A stretch of DNA of 64,000 nt. Origin: Mimachlamys varia (lineage: Eukaryota; Mollusca; Bivalvia; Pectinida; Pectinidae). A model generated the notes under the pieces. The model ran no database searches. It was given only the letters and a program-made list of their open reading frames with translations, and was not told where the DNA came from. The position numbers and the translations under genes were made by a program. The number at the start of each line of letters is the position of its first letter. The stretch's first letter is position 1. The DNA is taken from the NCBI GenBank assembly GCA_947623455.1, contig OX392528.1:55322322-55386321 (forward strand), read 5' to 3'. Below are positions 33,056 to 45,669 of this stretch, in pieces.

Positions 33056-36000
33056 GAGGTGTGAAATTATGTTGTAATTTACGTAATTTGACTGATCGTA
33101 TCAGTGATGGAGAGGTGTTTTGAAATGCTGATTAAGTTGTGCAATAGATCTCGACCATGACACATTCATTCTTGGAGTATGGTTGGAGAGAAATGGCCTC
33201 CATGCCTGGATGGATACCCATGTTGACAGGGTGACAAATAGCTCCCAGCTAGCTCATTACAGGTATTCAACATAAGTGTTGATTCAATAGCGGTACAGGT
33301 CCGATGTTTCTCTGGAAGACCTGGTCACGACTTCTCCAATCAGCTGGAAGACTTGCCTGTCTTATCTGCAGCATTCGGCAAGGCCTTTTGTGTGAATTTG
33401 AAGGGAAGACAACAAGAGAGGTCACGGAAACTGACCTCCAGGGCAGCGTAGCTAACGTAGCGGAAGCAAATGGCTGCCACCCATAGAAGAAACGTTGTCT
33501 ACTGTCACCCTATACCCGGCCATCATACTTACCCTCGATTGTGGAGCTGACGCGGGGGTCACATTACATATATACCCCACTCATACACACACTGCCCCGA
33601 TTATACCCAGACAAAAACAACACTGGGCCCCCAACAATACCGCCCGCTACACTACACTACCTATCGGGCTGGCACAAATTTCTAAGCAGGCATGGTAGAA
33701 AAAAAATGTGGTTACAAATTCATCTTTATAATTGGTGGGTCCTGTTATTAATAGGTATCTAACTTTCTAGTCACCTACAAAAATAGCTGCATAACAGTTG
33801 AGTGAGAGAGAGAGAGAAAAAAGGTTTATTTATTATCGTTAGAAGTTCACTAACTTAATGCAGTTTTACAAACACAATGAGTATGTTCAGCTATTTTTGG
33901 GAAACCAGCACATTTCAGTCACATTTTTCTAAAGTCAAGGAAAAAACTGATGTTTCAACTTTGTCAACACTGATAAAAACATTCATCAAGGTTTTGACAC
34001 ATTTTTGTCAGCTGACAAAACTCTGCATATTAAGATTGCTTTATCTGGCTTACGCTAACGACCGTCAAGTCAGTAAATTTCTGGACAGTTAAGGAAAGGA
34101 GTTGTATTTCGGTATTGTCTTTATCAAAAAGGGATTCTATTTAATCCACCTACCAGTGGAAGTTAGCGTAGAGAAACTGGGGGTGGGATGGTATTCGGGA
34201 GAGGGGAGAAGACAGGATGATATTTAGTTTTTGTCGTTCACACTGCAGACATGTAGGGGATTAAAAGCCAACATCTGCTCTTTGTGGTAAACTGGGGCTT
34301 TAAAATAGTCAAGTCGTGCTAGAAACTCTAATGAATTGTGTCTGTCTTTAAGGAAACGGGAGCGAAGTGGAGAAACTGTATCAGACCTCTCATTATAATA
34401 CTTTTAAACTCTCTGTACATATGCGGTGCCAAGATCCCTATAAATTGGGTATTTAGCTGCCCCTGTGTAAAAACGAGAGAAGCAGTAGCGATATACGTTT
34501 CCACGGCAGCTGTTTATCATCGCCAACACACAGCTCACTTACACGTAGTCCCATTTACATCACATACGCTCAGCGCAATTTGAATTTTATGTTTTTAATT
34601 TGACGTATTACCTACCTTTGATCAGAGAAGAAATGGAATTTTAAGTGTCAACCATGCGATTTTATATATATGTTTACAAAAAAAAATGTACATTCACATC
34701 TCAAATAGAATGCTACATCATATCATTTGATAAAAAGTATTCTACGTCTATTATTTATCAAAAAATTGAATATAGAAATTGGAAGTGTATATCAACTGGA
34801 AGACAAGGGTAATGATGGAGAAATATTGTCGTTTGGTGGAAGATTTGCACATGTCAAAATTTAGGTTGATTAGCTGCGTGTTAATTCTTATTTATGGCGA
34901 CGGAAGTGTTTGCCTGCCTGGCATTAAACTATATGGAGATAAATGGCCAGAGTGGTCATCTGATCTGGTCAGTTAGGTATTGACCATTAATAAAGTAGGC
35001 TTTACTCGACCCTTAGTGCGCACTGACAGGAAAGGTCGCAGGAAATGGCGCTCATGTTCAGGATCACTCCCCCCAACAACTCAACTGTTTTCCCGAAAAA
35101 TGTAATTAAAAATGAACGAAAGAAATGTCTGTTGTTTTTGCCAACTAATTGACGAAGGAAATTATACCAAACCTGGCTTTTGAAATTTCCACCATTTTTT
35201 CGATCTTTGCATTAATGGCGAGTATTCAGCGCTGGGTTTCTGACCAGCATTATAAGGATTTACCAGCTACGGTATTAGTTGATACATCAGCGATTAGATC
35301 AGCCACACAAGGACGGTCCACCAACACATTTCCTCCGCAAGAAATCTTAAATAATTCATACATTGAGGGATAATGCCTGTCTGTTCGAGTCATTAAAACA
35401 AAACCTAAGAATTATCGCACATTACAGTGACATGGCCGTATCCCTGGAGAAGGAATCTTTCCCCTCATCTGTTGGATATCCGTCACCAGCCAACGTCTTA
35501 AGGCTTCACCAGTAACGCAGCATTAATTAAGCCTCCATTAACAGAAGAGTTCCACATCTATGGCTGTCACTGGGCAGACCAGCGATTTGTCGGACAGTTT
35601 TTGATGAAGTCATTTTTGAAGTGCGATAGTTCTGTCACTACTAAGTATAGATGAGAAACCCGCCACGGAAGAGGCCCTGATCTTGACAGAATGCATTAGT
35701 AGACATACGGAGGGTTTTGACACTTGTTGGGTAGCCCAAACGGCAGCCAATATCCATTACCCAGTTTTGATATCTTCTTAATATCCGGGGCTGATAATTA
35801 GGCCGTCATTTTTCAAATTGATTTTTGATGTAGGTATTTATTGTTGCTGAGTATGATAGGTTATGCGATTACTCTGATAAGTGTGAGCGAGATCCATCTA
35901 CCTCCGACCAAGTTCCCCCCCAGGTGGGACATCTTACGATTTATTCATGTTTTACTTTCAATTTCAATTGCATTGTCCTTAATATACCCTCGGCAAGTCT

Positions 36001-36622
36001 GAAATTATCATGATTAATTTTTCAGATTTATATAAAATCTGCATGATTTGAAGAGGGGTGCCTATAAATCTCACTAGGGCTTTGATGGGGGGTTCGAGAG
36101 GGCTCGGCTAAGTGTATCCCCGCTGCGTAGTCACACATAAACCTACATCACGCCTGCCATCTCTGATGTAATTAAATTAAGCCCAAACTCCCCAACCTTC
36201 AAAGGAGGCACCATTTCTTTCCTGCAATTTGAGTAATTTAAGACACTTCACTGGGTTGGCTTTGATCTCTGATACAACTATTTAGGGAAATACAGCATCG
36301 TGTTTATAAGAACATATGTATTATCTTTTCAAAGTAAATCAGGGAAAGACTTACGGTGTGATTGAGCATGTTAGGTTTGCGAGATGGGGCCAAACGAGCG
36401 AGTGATGCTAACTACCTTCATGTGTGGGAGTGATGGTTGATGGAGAAGTCCTTGACAGGAATAGAAGAAGGGGGACTTTATTTTTATTTTTTTCATCCCT
36501 CCCCTTTTCTTTCCCTTCTCCCTAATCTTCCCCCTCCTTGCCCTAGCTTCCTCTCTCCCTGGTTTTCCTTTCCCCTCTCTATCCAACCTTTTGTTCCCTG
36601 CTCCTTCTACCCGACTTAACCC

Positions 36623-36731
36623 TGTAACAGGCCCTGCCCCCTATTTCACCTACTTGAACCTATAACGGGCCCTGCCCCCTACGCCACCTACTTGAACCTA
36701 TAACAGGCCCTGCCCCCTACTTCACCTCCTC
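36623..36731. repeat. 38-bp tandem repeat, three copies
   Basis: GCCCTGCCCC recurs at 36631, 36669 and 36707, each time followed by a CTAC-rich linker and TTGAACCTATAAC, a 38-base period. It follows a C/T-rich tract and lies about 1 kb before exon C. Confidence 0.9.
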
Positions 36732-37738
36732 AATCCGTAGTTTTAACCCCTTTAACCCCCTCTCGAGGCTCCCCCTACTGGTCAGTGGTGCTGTAATGTT
36801 GATTAAATGAGAATTTCGCAGACAGCTGAGATGAATTTTCTGTCAAACTATTTGTGGGGCTGGGGTTGAGGTTTGGGTTATGGTGGCCGGTGTACAGAAC
36901 TGTTATTGGCCACATTACACTGTTTTTCTTATGCTCTCATTCAATAAGGGGGCCTCATACAGCTGCTGAGTGTGCCAGCTTCGTTACTTATTAAATGAAG
37001 TACGGAAGCAGAAAGCGTCATCAACTTGTAACCCAATCTCGAAATGGCCGCTAATGAGAGAAAGGATGTAATTTAGGGTAGAAGAGGCTACCACCAGAAC
37101 TCTACAGATCAAGTAAACTTGTCTAGCATCATCTATCATTTTTTCAAACTACATCTTTAATTTGAAGCTGGTATGTGGGCTCGGGTAGTCCGGTTTGGTC
37201 TTTAGAACCGGTGGGGCTGGATAGGGTTGCAATTTGTTGGAGTTGGATGTTGAGATGGAAAGGTTGGAAATTTTGCTACTAATGAGCAGCAGTCTGTTGA
37301 AGTTGGAAGCTTGGCAAATTATGAAGGCTTGAGACAGACCAGTGGGTTGGCATCGGCCCAGATCATCAGCAATTAATCATCGGGGATCTCAAATCTTGAC
37401 AGTTTGTCCACACCAAGTCACTGTCCTTCCAGAGTTCTCCACAGTCAAACATACACCAAGTACCTCATCAAACTTTTAAGGCTCGTTTCCGTCTGTCAAA
37501 AATACACACTAATAAACATCATCATCACACACCATCAAAAATGGGAACCAGAGGCATGCTCTATCGTTCCAGACAAGTTCCACACACTTTCACAAGTCCA
37601 AATGTCAGTGAGAATGTTTTACAAAGGTTAAATATGTGTATAAGACATCATCTTCTGTAATTAAATTGGCAAATTAGAATTCCCGAAAAGTTTTTTTTTT
37701 ATGATGAATGAAACTAATTTTGTCTTGTTTTCTTGCAG

Positions 37739-37797
37739 GTTTATAAATGCAAGACGAAGAATTGTTCAGCCGATGATTGACCAATCAAATCGAGCAG
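37739..37797 (+). CDS. Meis: Meis exon C: end of homeodomain recognition helix
   Basis: This 59-nt exon completes the Trp codon and encodes FINARRRIVQPMIDQSNRA plus the first base of the next codon. FINARRR is the DNA-recognition core, with the TALE-typical Ile at position 50, Asn-51 for adenine contact, and Arg-53. IVQPMIDQSNRA is the Meis-specific extension found in vertebrate Meis and fly Hth. Splice sites are TTGCAG and GTATGT, and the downstream intron is phase 1. If that intron were retained, translation would add about ten residues (GMLFMVVIR-like) and stop, giving a Meis without its C-terminal domain; there is no direct evidence that this happens. Confidence 0.97.
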
Positions 37798-39976
37798 GTA
37801 TGTTGTTTATGGTTGTCATACGTTAAAAAAAGGAGAAGGATCAATTATCAACAGTATTAATTGACATTTCATCTTGTAATGATGTACAGAAACGATAATA
37901 TTAGTTCTTGAACCTAACACGGATACAAATCCTCAAATATCGGGTAAACTTAACTTTTTTGTACTGACCATTAAAACTAAAATCTTGCACGATATGTCAT
38001 GTGATGTACAAATACTGTTACCACATTCACCCCTGAAGTTTCATAATGAACTATTCCAACCTTTGATTTGGGAGAGTTCAAATGTGTCTTCAGGGGTGAA
38101 TGAGTTCTGAATGTTATTACAGTAATGGCAAAAATTCTGAATAAATTCTACTTCTAGACCTTTCGTTATATCGTGGAGGCTAGAACAACCCAATAGCTTG
38201 AAACAAACTTGTGGTCATTTCCAATAAATTTGTCAACAGTATTTTATACCTGTCACCTGGGGTAACGAGGTTTAGCTCTATCTCTCACCTGTATTACGAT
38301 GGTGAGTGTCACATGACCTTGTCTAGAGTGGCGTGTTTGGTGCGCAGGCTTTGACATGTGGCGTTCACGTAAAGCCTTGTTTGCAAGTGTTTTCGACACA
38401 CAATCTTAGCACACTCGCATGTACTGTCGTCTGCTCTGGCCTTGTGTAACACCGATGACAAATTCTCTTTGCAATTGGCATCAAAGTAAGGGAGAGGATG
38501 ATGGGAAGGGTTTATGGCTAATGAAATTAACCTCATTTACCAGTTCTCCTTGCCAAATTCATCAATATATAAGAGTTGTTATGAGCAATTTGCCAGCAGA
38601 CTCGGTAATTAATGTGGGGAGCATGTACCTTAAAACAGCCCTCCTGTCATAATTATCCACTACCATTGGGTGTATTGCTGAGTAAAAACCTTAAGAGAAA
38701 AAAATTTCTTCAAAATCAATTTTATAAACATGAAAAAAATTTACCTGTAACATTTCAACCTAAAGCTTGTGTAAAGTTTTGCACTTTTATGAAGGCAAAC
38801 TTCCATATTAGAAGTGCTTTCATAGATTATCAAGGGATTTCCTTGGACGAGTTGAAAGTGAAATGTTGTGTGTTCCGTACTGGAAACTTTTGCGCTGTTT
38901 TAATATTCTGTGCATGGAAGTATTTAGGCGTAAATGTACAGTTATGATATGTATAAATAGAAGCTATAGATAAGTCACAGTTATGCCTTAAGAACTCGGC
39001 TCTGTCAGGAAACGTTTGGGAAATCAGGCTGTTACTGCTGCCGAGGGAAGCCTTTTCACGTTTAGTTTTTAGTGGAGTAAATATTAAATTTCTCAGTAAT
39101 CACATCTCCATTAACCTGTGTGTGCGATGATATCGACGCCCCAGTCACTCACCACAGAGAGGGATTTGGCCAATGTGAGTCTGTACTTTACTTTGTGGCA
39201 CAGGTTTTGATTGACCCAAATATCCCGGTACATATGATATGTTTTAAAAAGCCCATTTAACATTGAATTGGCATATATCAACATCAATTTAGTATTTATC
39301 TACACGGTGCCCGTAATTAACTCACGGCAAGTGGGCCAGAGGAAGCTAATACAGAAAGACTCTATCTTAGGTGGCATAGCTCTTTTACAAATTGCATTTC
39401 TTTTAGACTCGTTATCTGCTGACAGTAACACCAGACTCCTAAGGGGCAAAAACTAGCTTTTTATTGAATCCCCATTATAAGCCGGGGACTCGCGCAGGGC
39501 AACGCTTACAAAAATATTCTCATTTCTGCTTGGGAATCAGCTCAGAAATTGTGTTTATGATTGGACCCTCCGCGGCCCTCATTTGGCAATCATAAAAAGG
39601 ATATATCTCGGAATTGTTGCCATGAATTGCGTACATTGATGAGTTCGTGATGGTTAGTGGGATATATATAGACCCCCCTGTCCCTGACAGGGGAACGTAA
39701 ACGTGTAAAAACGCAGAATACTCGCGTGGCATCGTCTTGGCACACCATTTATACGTCGATGCCGTTTAAAAGTTTTTAACTTTCAAATGCATTCCAAATT
39801 ACCCAGAACTCGCGAAGGCAGACACCTGTATAAGTATATAGATGGTCGAATAAAACGAAAATATCGCCTGCGGGACCTAGTAAATGCATTCAGGGATACA
39901 CATGTGTCTATAAGTATTTAAATTGCATTGTGAGTTGGAAACGCACAGGATATAATGTTATTTTGTTTGCTTGCAG
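37798..39976 (+). other. Meis intron between exons C and D (2.2 kb)
   Basis: GTATGT donor and TTGCAG acceptor. It contains hairpin element copy 2 (38026-38100). A 111-codon open frame at 38612-38947 has no recognisable similarity and I treat it as chance. Confidence 0.9.
38026..38100 (-). mobile_element. Short hairpin element, MITE-like, copy 2 (inverted)
   Basis: It begins TTCACCCCTGAAG and ends CTTCAGGGGTGAA, here with near-perfect 13-base terminal inverted repeats. Its reverse complement matches the copies at 7432 and 44593 almost base for base in the inner arms (GAACT..CC and GG..AGTTC). It lies 228 bases downstream of exon C. TGAGTT follows the right end, as it does at copies 3 and 4, so the element may extend a few bases further. 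Confidence 0.75.
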
Positions 39977-40057
39977 CCCCTGGTAGTCATGGTTACAGTC
40001 CGGACGGAAGCATGGGCTGGCCCGACAATCAGCCCATGGCCCACATGGGGCCACATA
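39977..40057 (+). CDS. Meis: Meis exon D: in-frame 81-nt exon of the C-terminal region
   Basis: It encodes PGSHGYSPDGSMGWP and DNQPMAHMGPH between two split codons (G|CC gives Ala, A|TG gives Met). The YSPDG, QP and HMG words align with the post-homeodomain segment of vertebrate Meis proteins, which reads similarly around YNPDGQPM and QQHMG. Acceptor TTGCAG and donor GTAAGT are clear. Both flanking introns are phase 1 and the length is 27 codons, so the exon can be included or skipped without changing the frame; skipping would give SNRA-V-LQGRPG. Alternative use is inference. The region is outside the DNA-binding domain and belongs to the variable C-terminal activation region. Confidence 0.9.
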
Positions 40058-40939
40058 GTAAGTTCTCTCTTTTGCTTAACGTAAAAATAGTAAAAAAAAA
40101 AAAAACATGCAAAAGTTTAATTGCGGAGCCATTTGGCTGTGTGGTTATGTATAAAAACAATCTGCATATCTGAAGAAGATCTATTGATTGTCTATGTGCC
40201 GGCCCAATACAATATCTCCTTTAACTGCCTCCAAAGTACGGCAGAATTTATAACAGTGTTTATTTATTGAAGAGCGTAAATGGTAGCAGTTTTCTTTGGG
40301 GGGAAACATTTAGGACATTTAATTTTGTCCTTGAAATAATGAGAGGTCTAAATGCTTTCGTTGCATGATTTTGTTAAAGTGACCAGTAAAAAGTATGTAA
40401 TGATGAATAAATAGATGGAATAGAGAGGAGAATTTTGGTGAAATGTGTCCAAGTAATAAAGTTAAGAAAAAAGCAAGTCATCAAGTACAACAAGAAGAAA
40501 ACAAATGTCATAAGATTGTCAGTTTTACAGCGTGTGCAGTGAATAAGCATGTTTGATTTTTGAAAATCATGTCCAAATTACTTTTCTTTTATGCAATAAT
40601 CAATTGTTCAATTTTATACAGTCCACTAAATATTAATTATATCATTACCTATTTCCCTTGTCCAGCAAGATGTAATAATAGAAGTACCCCGATAAAAGAA
40701 AGTGAAGTTGGGATAGTTTGAGCCGTTTTATATGGAATTGTTAACTTTCCGTTGTAATACTCATCAGTGTTGTTTGTTTTGATGATTTAAGTGATTCACC
40801 CCTGGAATTTCAACATGAACTATTCCAACCTTTGAATTGGAAGAGTTCATATTGTGTTTTAAGGGGTGAGTGAGTTATGTGTTTCCATTGTTGCGGACGG
40901 TAAATTCTGTACCTAACCCTTAACCGTTGTTTATTGCAG
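40058..40939 (+). other. Meis intron between exons D and E (0.9 kb)
   Basis: GTAAGT donor and TTGCAG acceptor. It has a short A tract near 40093 and hairpin element copy 3 close to the acceptor. No other feature seen. Confidence 0.9.
40795..40870 (-). mobile_element. Short hairpin element, MITE-like, copy 3 (inverted)
   Basis: It begins TTCACCCCTGGAA and ends TTAAGGGGTGAG, with inner arms TGAACTATTCCAA and TTGGAAGAGTTCA that pair at 12 of 13 positions. Same orientation as copy 2. The outer ends are slightly more decayed than in the other copies. It stops 69 bases before the start of Meis exon E, nearly the same distance as copy 1 has from exon A. Confidence 0.75.
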
Positions 40940-41292
40940 TGCTCCAAGGCAGACCTGGCAGTGACATGTACGACCCTATGAAAGCGGGATATCCTCACAT
41001 GGACGGCTCACAACGCTACGATATGTTGGGTGTTCAGGGTATGCACAGCGGAGACATGTACGGGGCGCCCCCTGTCACTGGAAGTAGCTCCTATTCACAA
41101 ATGTCACAGTTGCGTCCCCCTGTTCATTCGCAGGCTATGCTAATCCCAGGACATCCGCATCATATGATGATGGGCCACGGAGCCCCGGGAATGAGTCCGC
41201 ATGGTATGTCAATGGGCAGTGCCCAGAGCCCTCCTTTACACAGCAGCATGGAAAGTATGGGCGGACATATACAGGATATACATGCTGGGTAG
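40940..41292 (+). CDS. Meis: Meis terminal coding exon E: conserved C-terminal activation region
   Basis: Two bases complete a Met codon, then 116 codons run to TAG at 41290-41292. Composition is rich in Met, His, Gly, Pro and Ser. The end of the protein, with SQMSQLRPPVHS, a HPHHMMMGHG block, SMGSAQSPP and GGHIQDIHAG, aligns in order with the C-terminus of the long vertebrate Meis2 isoforms (QLR, HPHH, MM, HG, SAQSP, DIHA). This is the region tied to transcriptional activation in Meis1/2. It confirms a Meis orthologue rather than Pknox. A donor-like site is not needed because the stop is in this exon. The open frame begins upstream in the intron at an ATG (40927), which is a read-through artefact; the CAG at 40937-40939 defines the exon start. 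Confidence 0.96.
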
Positions 41293-42995
41293 GTGGCGCC
41301 ACCGTGTGCAGACTTGTGCATCATGCCTGGCTGGCATTCGTGTCGCCATACACCGTTGTATTGTGGTTGTCAAGACAACAAGGACAAACTTGTGTGCGTT
41401 GGAGCGCGGCCCTGAGGTTTGACTTGGATGTAGGCCATGTAAAATATAAGTAGTTGTGAACTACTCGCGTCAGTGATATGGTGATTGGCTGTGGTGATCG
41501 GAAGAGACGAACAGACAGACAAAAAAAAATTTTTTTTAAAAAAAGAAAGAACCGGACCAGGTCCGGGAAAGTCCGGGAACGGGGATATAATTCCAGGGAT
41601 GTGCGACAGTAATCTGTCGGAGTGATATTGTGAGCATAAGGAAAACGCGCTACACGCCAAACGATGGTCTACACTTGGTCAAATCAGCAACAAGCTAGTC
41701 AGTATCTCGTCCTCGTCGAGGAGGATGGACAGACAGTTGCGATTGGTCGGACCGGCCGGTGATTGGCCTGGTCATCTGTACAGGGAGGGAGTATGAAGGG
41801 CCAACTTGCCTCAGGTCGAACTTATGATATACTAGTCTTTTAGATGTTCCATGTTATCTGTATGGGGATTGGGAAAAAAAAACACAAAGATATGCTGATA
41901 GTATTATCCTGTTCAGGACGGTAGCCACACGAGACTTGTTCAAGTATTAGTATTTATGAGACTCTCACAAGTGTCGTGTAGTTTTAGCAAGTCGGATTGA
42001 GTGGTCACACTTTTGAAATACCTCGTACTGCCAGGGTCGTACTAATCGTAACGATCACAACATAGATGTGTTTTTTTGCAAGCATTCCACTTATAAATTT
42101 AAAAAAAAAATATATTTCAATTTTTTTTTTTTTTTTCTAGATCTACAATTGATTTATGTATTTTCTGAGATCACCTTCCCCAGTTTTGCGTCTCCTCATT
42201 TTATTATTATTATTATATTATATTATAAATATGAATATGTTTTTTTATAAAGTATTGAGATATTCTGTAGTAATGTCACAATATTTGTTATAAGAAGTAA
42301 TCAACGTCAGTGTCAGTATTAACTTTGATCTGTGGAGGAGTAGCAAGACTGGGGAGATCGTCAGAAAGCTCATCCGATATATATATACGCAAACGTCTCC
42401 GGCACCAATTGGCGGTGCCGATAGGACGTAAACGGGACAAACCTTTCCAGGGCTGGCAAAAATTAACTGTTTGCCTTTGCCAACACTCATTTTTATTTTC
42501 AGCAAAGTCACAAGGTCAAATGTGGACCTGCAGGGTCGGTGGGATGGTTTCCCAAGGTCATGGATGCTTCTCAAGGTCGTTGAGATGCCATTCTCACGAG
42601 TGTCTTAAGGTCAGCGGACGACAGTTGTGATTTGCTGCTGAAGGACTTATATAGATACATACATGACCAAAATTGGCCAATCAGATTTGAGCTTTAAAGT
42701 TACCTCATACATTTTTTTTGTTGTAAAATGCCATTTGGGAAAGAATGGTTGTATTAATGGTGCATGTTGGACAGAAGGATTTGGTGCATTACTTTTGTGT
42801 ATAGTAGAACGCGAGATGTGTGGGTCGGTGCTTGGTGCGGAGAGTGAGTGTGAGAAACGGAGCACAAATGACGGCAGGATTTTATTTGTATGATGAAAAA
42901 CCTTGATTTGTTTGATATGTAATGTCTGGTGTGGTTGAAAGCCAAGCTGAATTGCTGTATATCTTAAAGCAATAAAAAATATCGGTGTGATTTTT
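41293..42995 (+). other. Probable Meis 3' untranslated region
   Basis: The stretch runs from the stop codon to about 20 bases after the first canonical AATAAA I could find. It contains A/T tracts near 41520, 42068-42140 and 42205-42245. Small open frames on either strand (up to 117 codons at 42647-43000 minus) have no recognisable similarity. The exact cleavage site is an estimate, and a longer alternative 3'UTR is possible because further AATAAA words occur near 43882 and 44399. Confidence 0.6.
42971..42976 (+). promoter_or_regulatory. Candidate Meis polyadenylation signal AATAAA
   Basis: First AATAAA after the Meis stop codon, followed within 15-40 bases by T/G-rich sequence typical of a downstream element. 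Position and context support it; there is no transcript evidence. Confidence 0.55.
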
Positions 42996-45567
42996 GACAT
43001 TTTGTTTCGTGAATTATATTTAATTCTGGTTTCTTTTTTTTCTGGTTTATTTTTTCTTTGTTGCTAGAAATAATGATTTTGTTCGTGATAAGAACTTGGC
43101 ATTTCCCTCGCTTTTTTGGTAAGGAATTCCGGCTCGGACTGATGACCTGATGCATAATATTGTATGTATAACTGAATGGAGTTTTGTCGTCATAATTTTG
43201 GTGGGTCATGAACAATACTGACGATAGTGAGATCAACTTTTCCTTCCTTTGTTTTTTTTTCTTTTTCATCTCTACTTGATAAACATAACCCTTGTTAGCG
43301 GGTCATTATCAGAATGAAATTTTTATATAATATTGTCCTTTTCTGTCAAATCATGATAAAATTTCGAAAGAAGTCACACTTTTATGACAAACCAAACATA
43401 ATCGTTTCTGAAGAAACAAAAGGAATACTTCGCAGTTTTCATTGTTTAGATGGAATTATTGTGGTGGTAAAGAAAAGTTGAAGCAACACGTTTTGATTTG
43501 TAAGAAATATGTACAGTGTGACCTTTTCTTGCGAAGGAGCATTGATACAAATTGTACAGTATTACTAAGGTCAGATTTCAAATCAAGGTATCACATAGAT
43601 TAATATGGCTCCAGGTGATTTTATTATAAACACTACGTTTAACTGTTATAAAGAATATTTCAAAAGAATTTCAGCAAGTGAACAAATTGGGGAAAAAATC
43701 ATGAAATTATGATTTTGAAAAAATTGTATAAGTGCTCATGTTTTCTGTTTACTTAAACGATTTGAATTTGATGTATAAGTGCTCTCTGGTAATTTTTTTT
43801 CCTTTAATTTGAATTCAGAAATGAATTGTTTTATCAAATGATCTGTTTTCCAAGTGCTACTGGTGCAAAACTCAATTTGGTAATAAACGAGGAATTCCCA
43901 AATGTAACTGTTTTCATACTGAAATTATAGTTATTCTATTTTAGAATCATGATTTTATCTCAAATGCTTTTTATGACCTATTTCCTTTCCATTTTCACTC
44001 TCTTGAAGGAGAACAAAATTTTAACCTGATGTTTTATACAAAATTTTTGATTTTAAACCCGCAATTTTTACACCTGTTTTGACATGAAGGTAATTTGTCA
44101 ACCATTGTATATTACAATGTTAATTATTTTACTTTTAAATCTTAAGGACAATCACAGACATTTTCACCAAAACTTGATATGTATGGTATGCATGAATGTG
44201 ATGGGTGTGGCCAATGGGCGTGGCTGTGAGAGATGGGCGTGGCCTATTGGTCAGGAGGAGGCTGGGATAATTGTCAGTATTAAATGTTTATATGAGAGAT
44301 GAATGGAGAATGATTGTCGCCAAGCTTGGAGCTTAGTTCTTTTGAATTTAGGGAATTTTAATACGAGATTGTCACATATTTTGAGTAAAATTCCAGAGAA
44401 ATAAACTGTTGTAATAATATTTCATTGTTTTGTGTATTTTATAACTGTAAAATATGTGCATTAATTAACCGTTCTCCTGCAAGCATATACGTTTCATTTA
44501 GTTGAAACAATGGAGTCAAAAATGAAGAACTTTTGGCGGAGAGGTAGCTGAATTTTATAATATTCAATTCTACCACTATTGCCTGTTACTTATTCACCCC
44601 TGAAGACACATTTGAACTCTTCCAATTCAACGGTTGAAATAGTTCATTATGAAATGTCAGGGGTGATTGAGTTAATAGCAGATGAGATGGTACAACTTAA
44701 CTGTTGAACGACCTTGTGTCATTTTATTTGTCAAAACGCATGATAATATTGGTAAATTATGAAAATTTCCATATATTTTTCATGTTCAATTTTTCAATAA
44801 CTGTTAGACAGGAGAACTCGCCCAAGGGAGCTAACTTGATTAAAAGAAAATGGTGGGTGCTATTAGATGGTATAATACAATTATTGGAAGAATTGCTGGA
44901 ATGAAAATTGGTCAATATGATTTATTAGGAGGCTTTTCTAGGGAGGGAAATGTACTTGATTCTGATCCGTCTTTAGTTTGATGTAGAACGTAACCTTCAG
45001 TTCAAAAATCATACCCAAAAGTAATGAAGTAAAACAATTGAAAAGTAGGATTGGCCTTTCGTATAAAACAAGTTTCAGTCGATCACTGAGATGAAGGCTA
45101 AATGTGATTGTTCGGGAATCTTCACTTTCTTGCGTTTTTAACTGTTCAACACTGGGCTGATTAAAACAAATATAGTCGCTAATATCATTATCTAAAGGGA
45201 CATAAAAACTGAAAAATTCATGGTCCCCTTTGGGCAGGGCAAAAAAGTGTACAAACCTGAATCAATAAAAAGTGCGTTTGAAAACCTTCAACGTTTTTTT
45301 ATAGGCATATAAATTCAGAAATTTGGGAAATGATGTAGTTTCAGGGGCGAAATGTCAATGGCTATTTTCTTCAAAGCTTTGTCCTCTAATTTTTCTGAAC
45401 ACATGCATAAGGGACTGATGCAAACTGTATTTGGGATAACTTTAAAAGGTCATTTGATTAAAGTTAAAAGTCATCTGTACTTGCAAGGAGTATGACTACC
45501 TCTGAAAACGTCACTTCTAGGCATTTGAAACATTTTTAGGTCACAATAGAAACCAAATTAAACTCCA
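42996..45567. other. Intergenic AT-rich DNA after Meis
   Basis: No gene recognised. It contains hairpin element copy 4 at 44593. The rest is AT-rich with short open frames and no clear repeat structure. Confidence 0.6.
44593..44666 (+). mobile_element. Short hairpin element, MITE-like, copy 4
   Basis: It begins TTCACCCCTGAAGACACAT and ends GTCAGGGGTGA followed by TTGAGTT. The inner arms TTTGAACTCTTCCAA and TTGAAATAGTTCATTA nearly pair. Same orientation as copy 1. It lies about 1.6 kb after the proposed Meis polyadenylation signal. Confidence 0.75.
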
Positions 45568-45600
45568 GTGACCGTAAAGGCCCTATGGGCCTCTTGTTTT
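45568..45600. mobile_element. Possible end of a dispersed mollusc-type repeat
   Basis: GTGACCGTAAAGG, then the palindromic GGCCCTATGGGCC (45579-45591) and CTCTTGTTTT. I associate this phrase with the terminus of a dispersed repeat in bivalve and other marine invertebrate genomes, from memory and without a search. The other end may lie near 45220, but I cannot define it. Confidence 0.3.
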
Positions 45601-45669
45601 GAATCCAAGCACTCTTTGATGGTTTATGCAATTCACATTCATATAGCTCATAATTAACTGTACACCATA

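Noticed and set aside
38612..38947. Extra Meis exon or separate gene from a 111-codon frame
   Set aside because: No similarity to Meis or another family; exons C and D join perfectly without it.
40927..40941. Independent start codon for the last Meis open frame
   Set aside because: The ATG lies in the intron before a clear TTGCAG acceptor; homology begins only at the exon.
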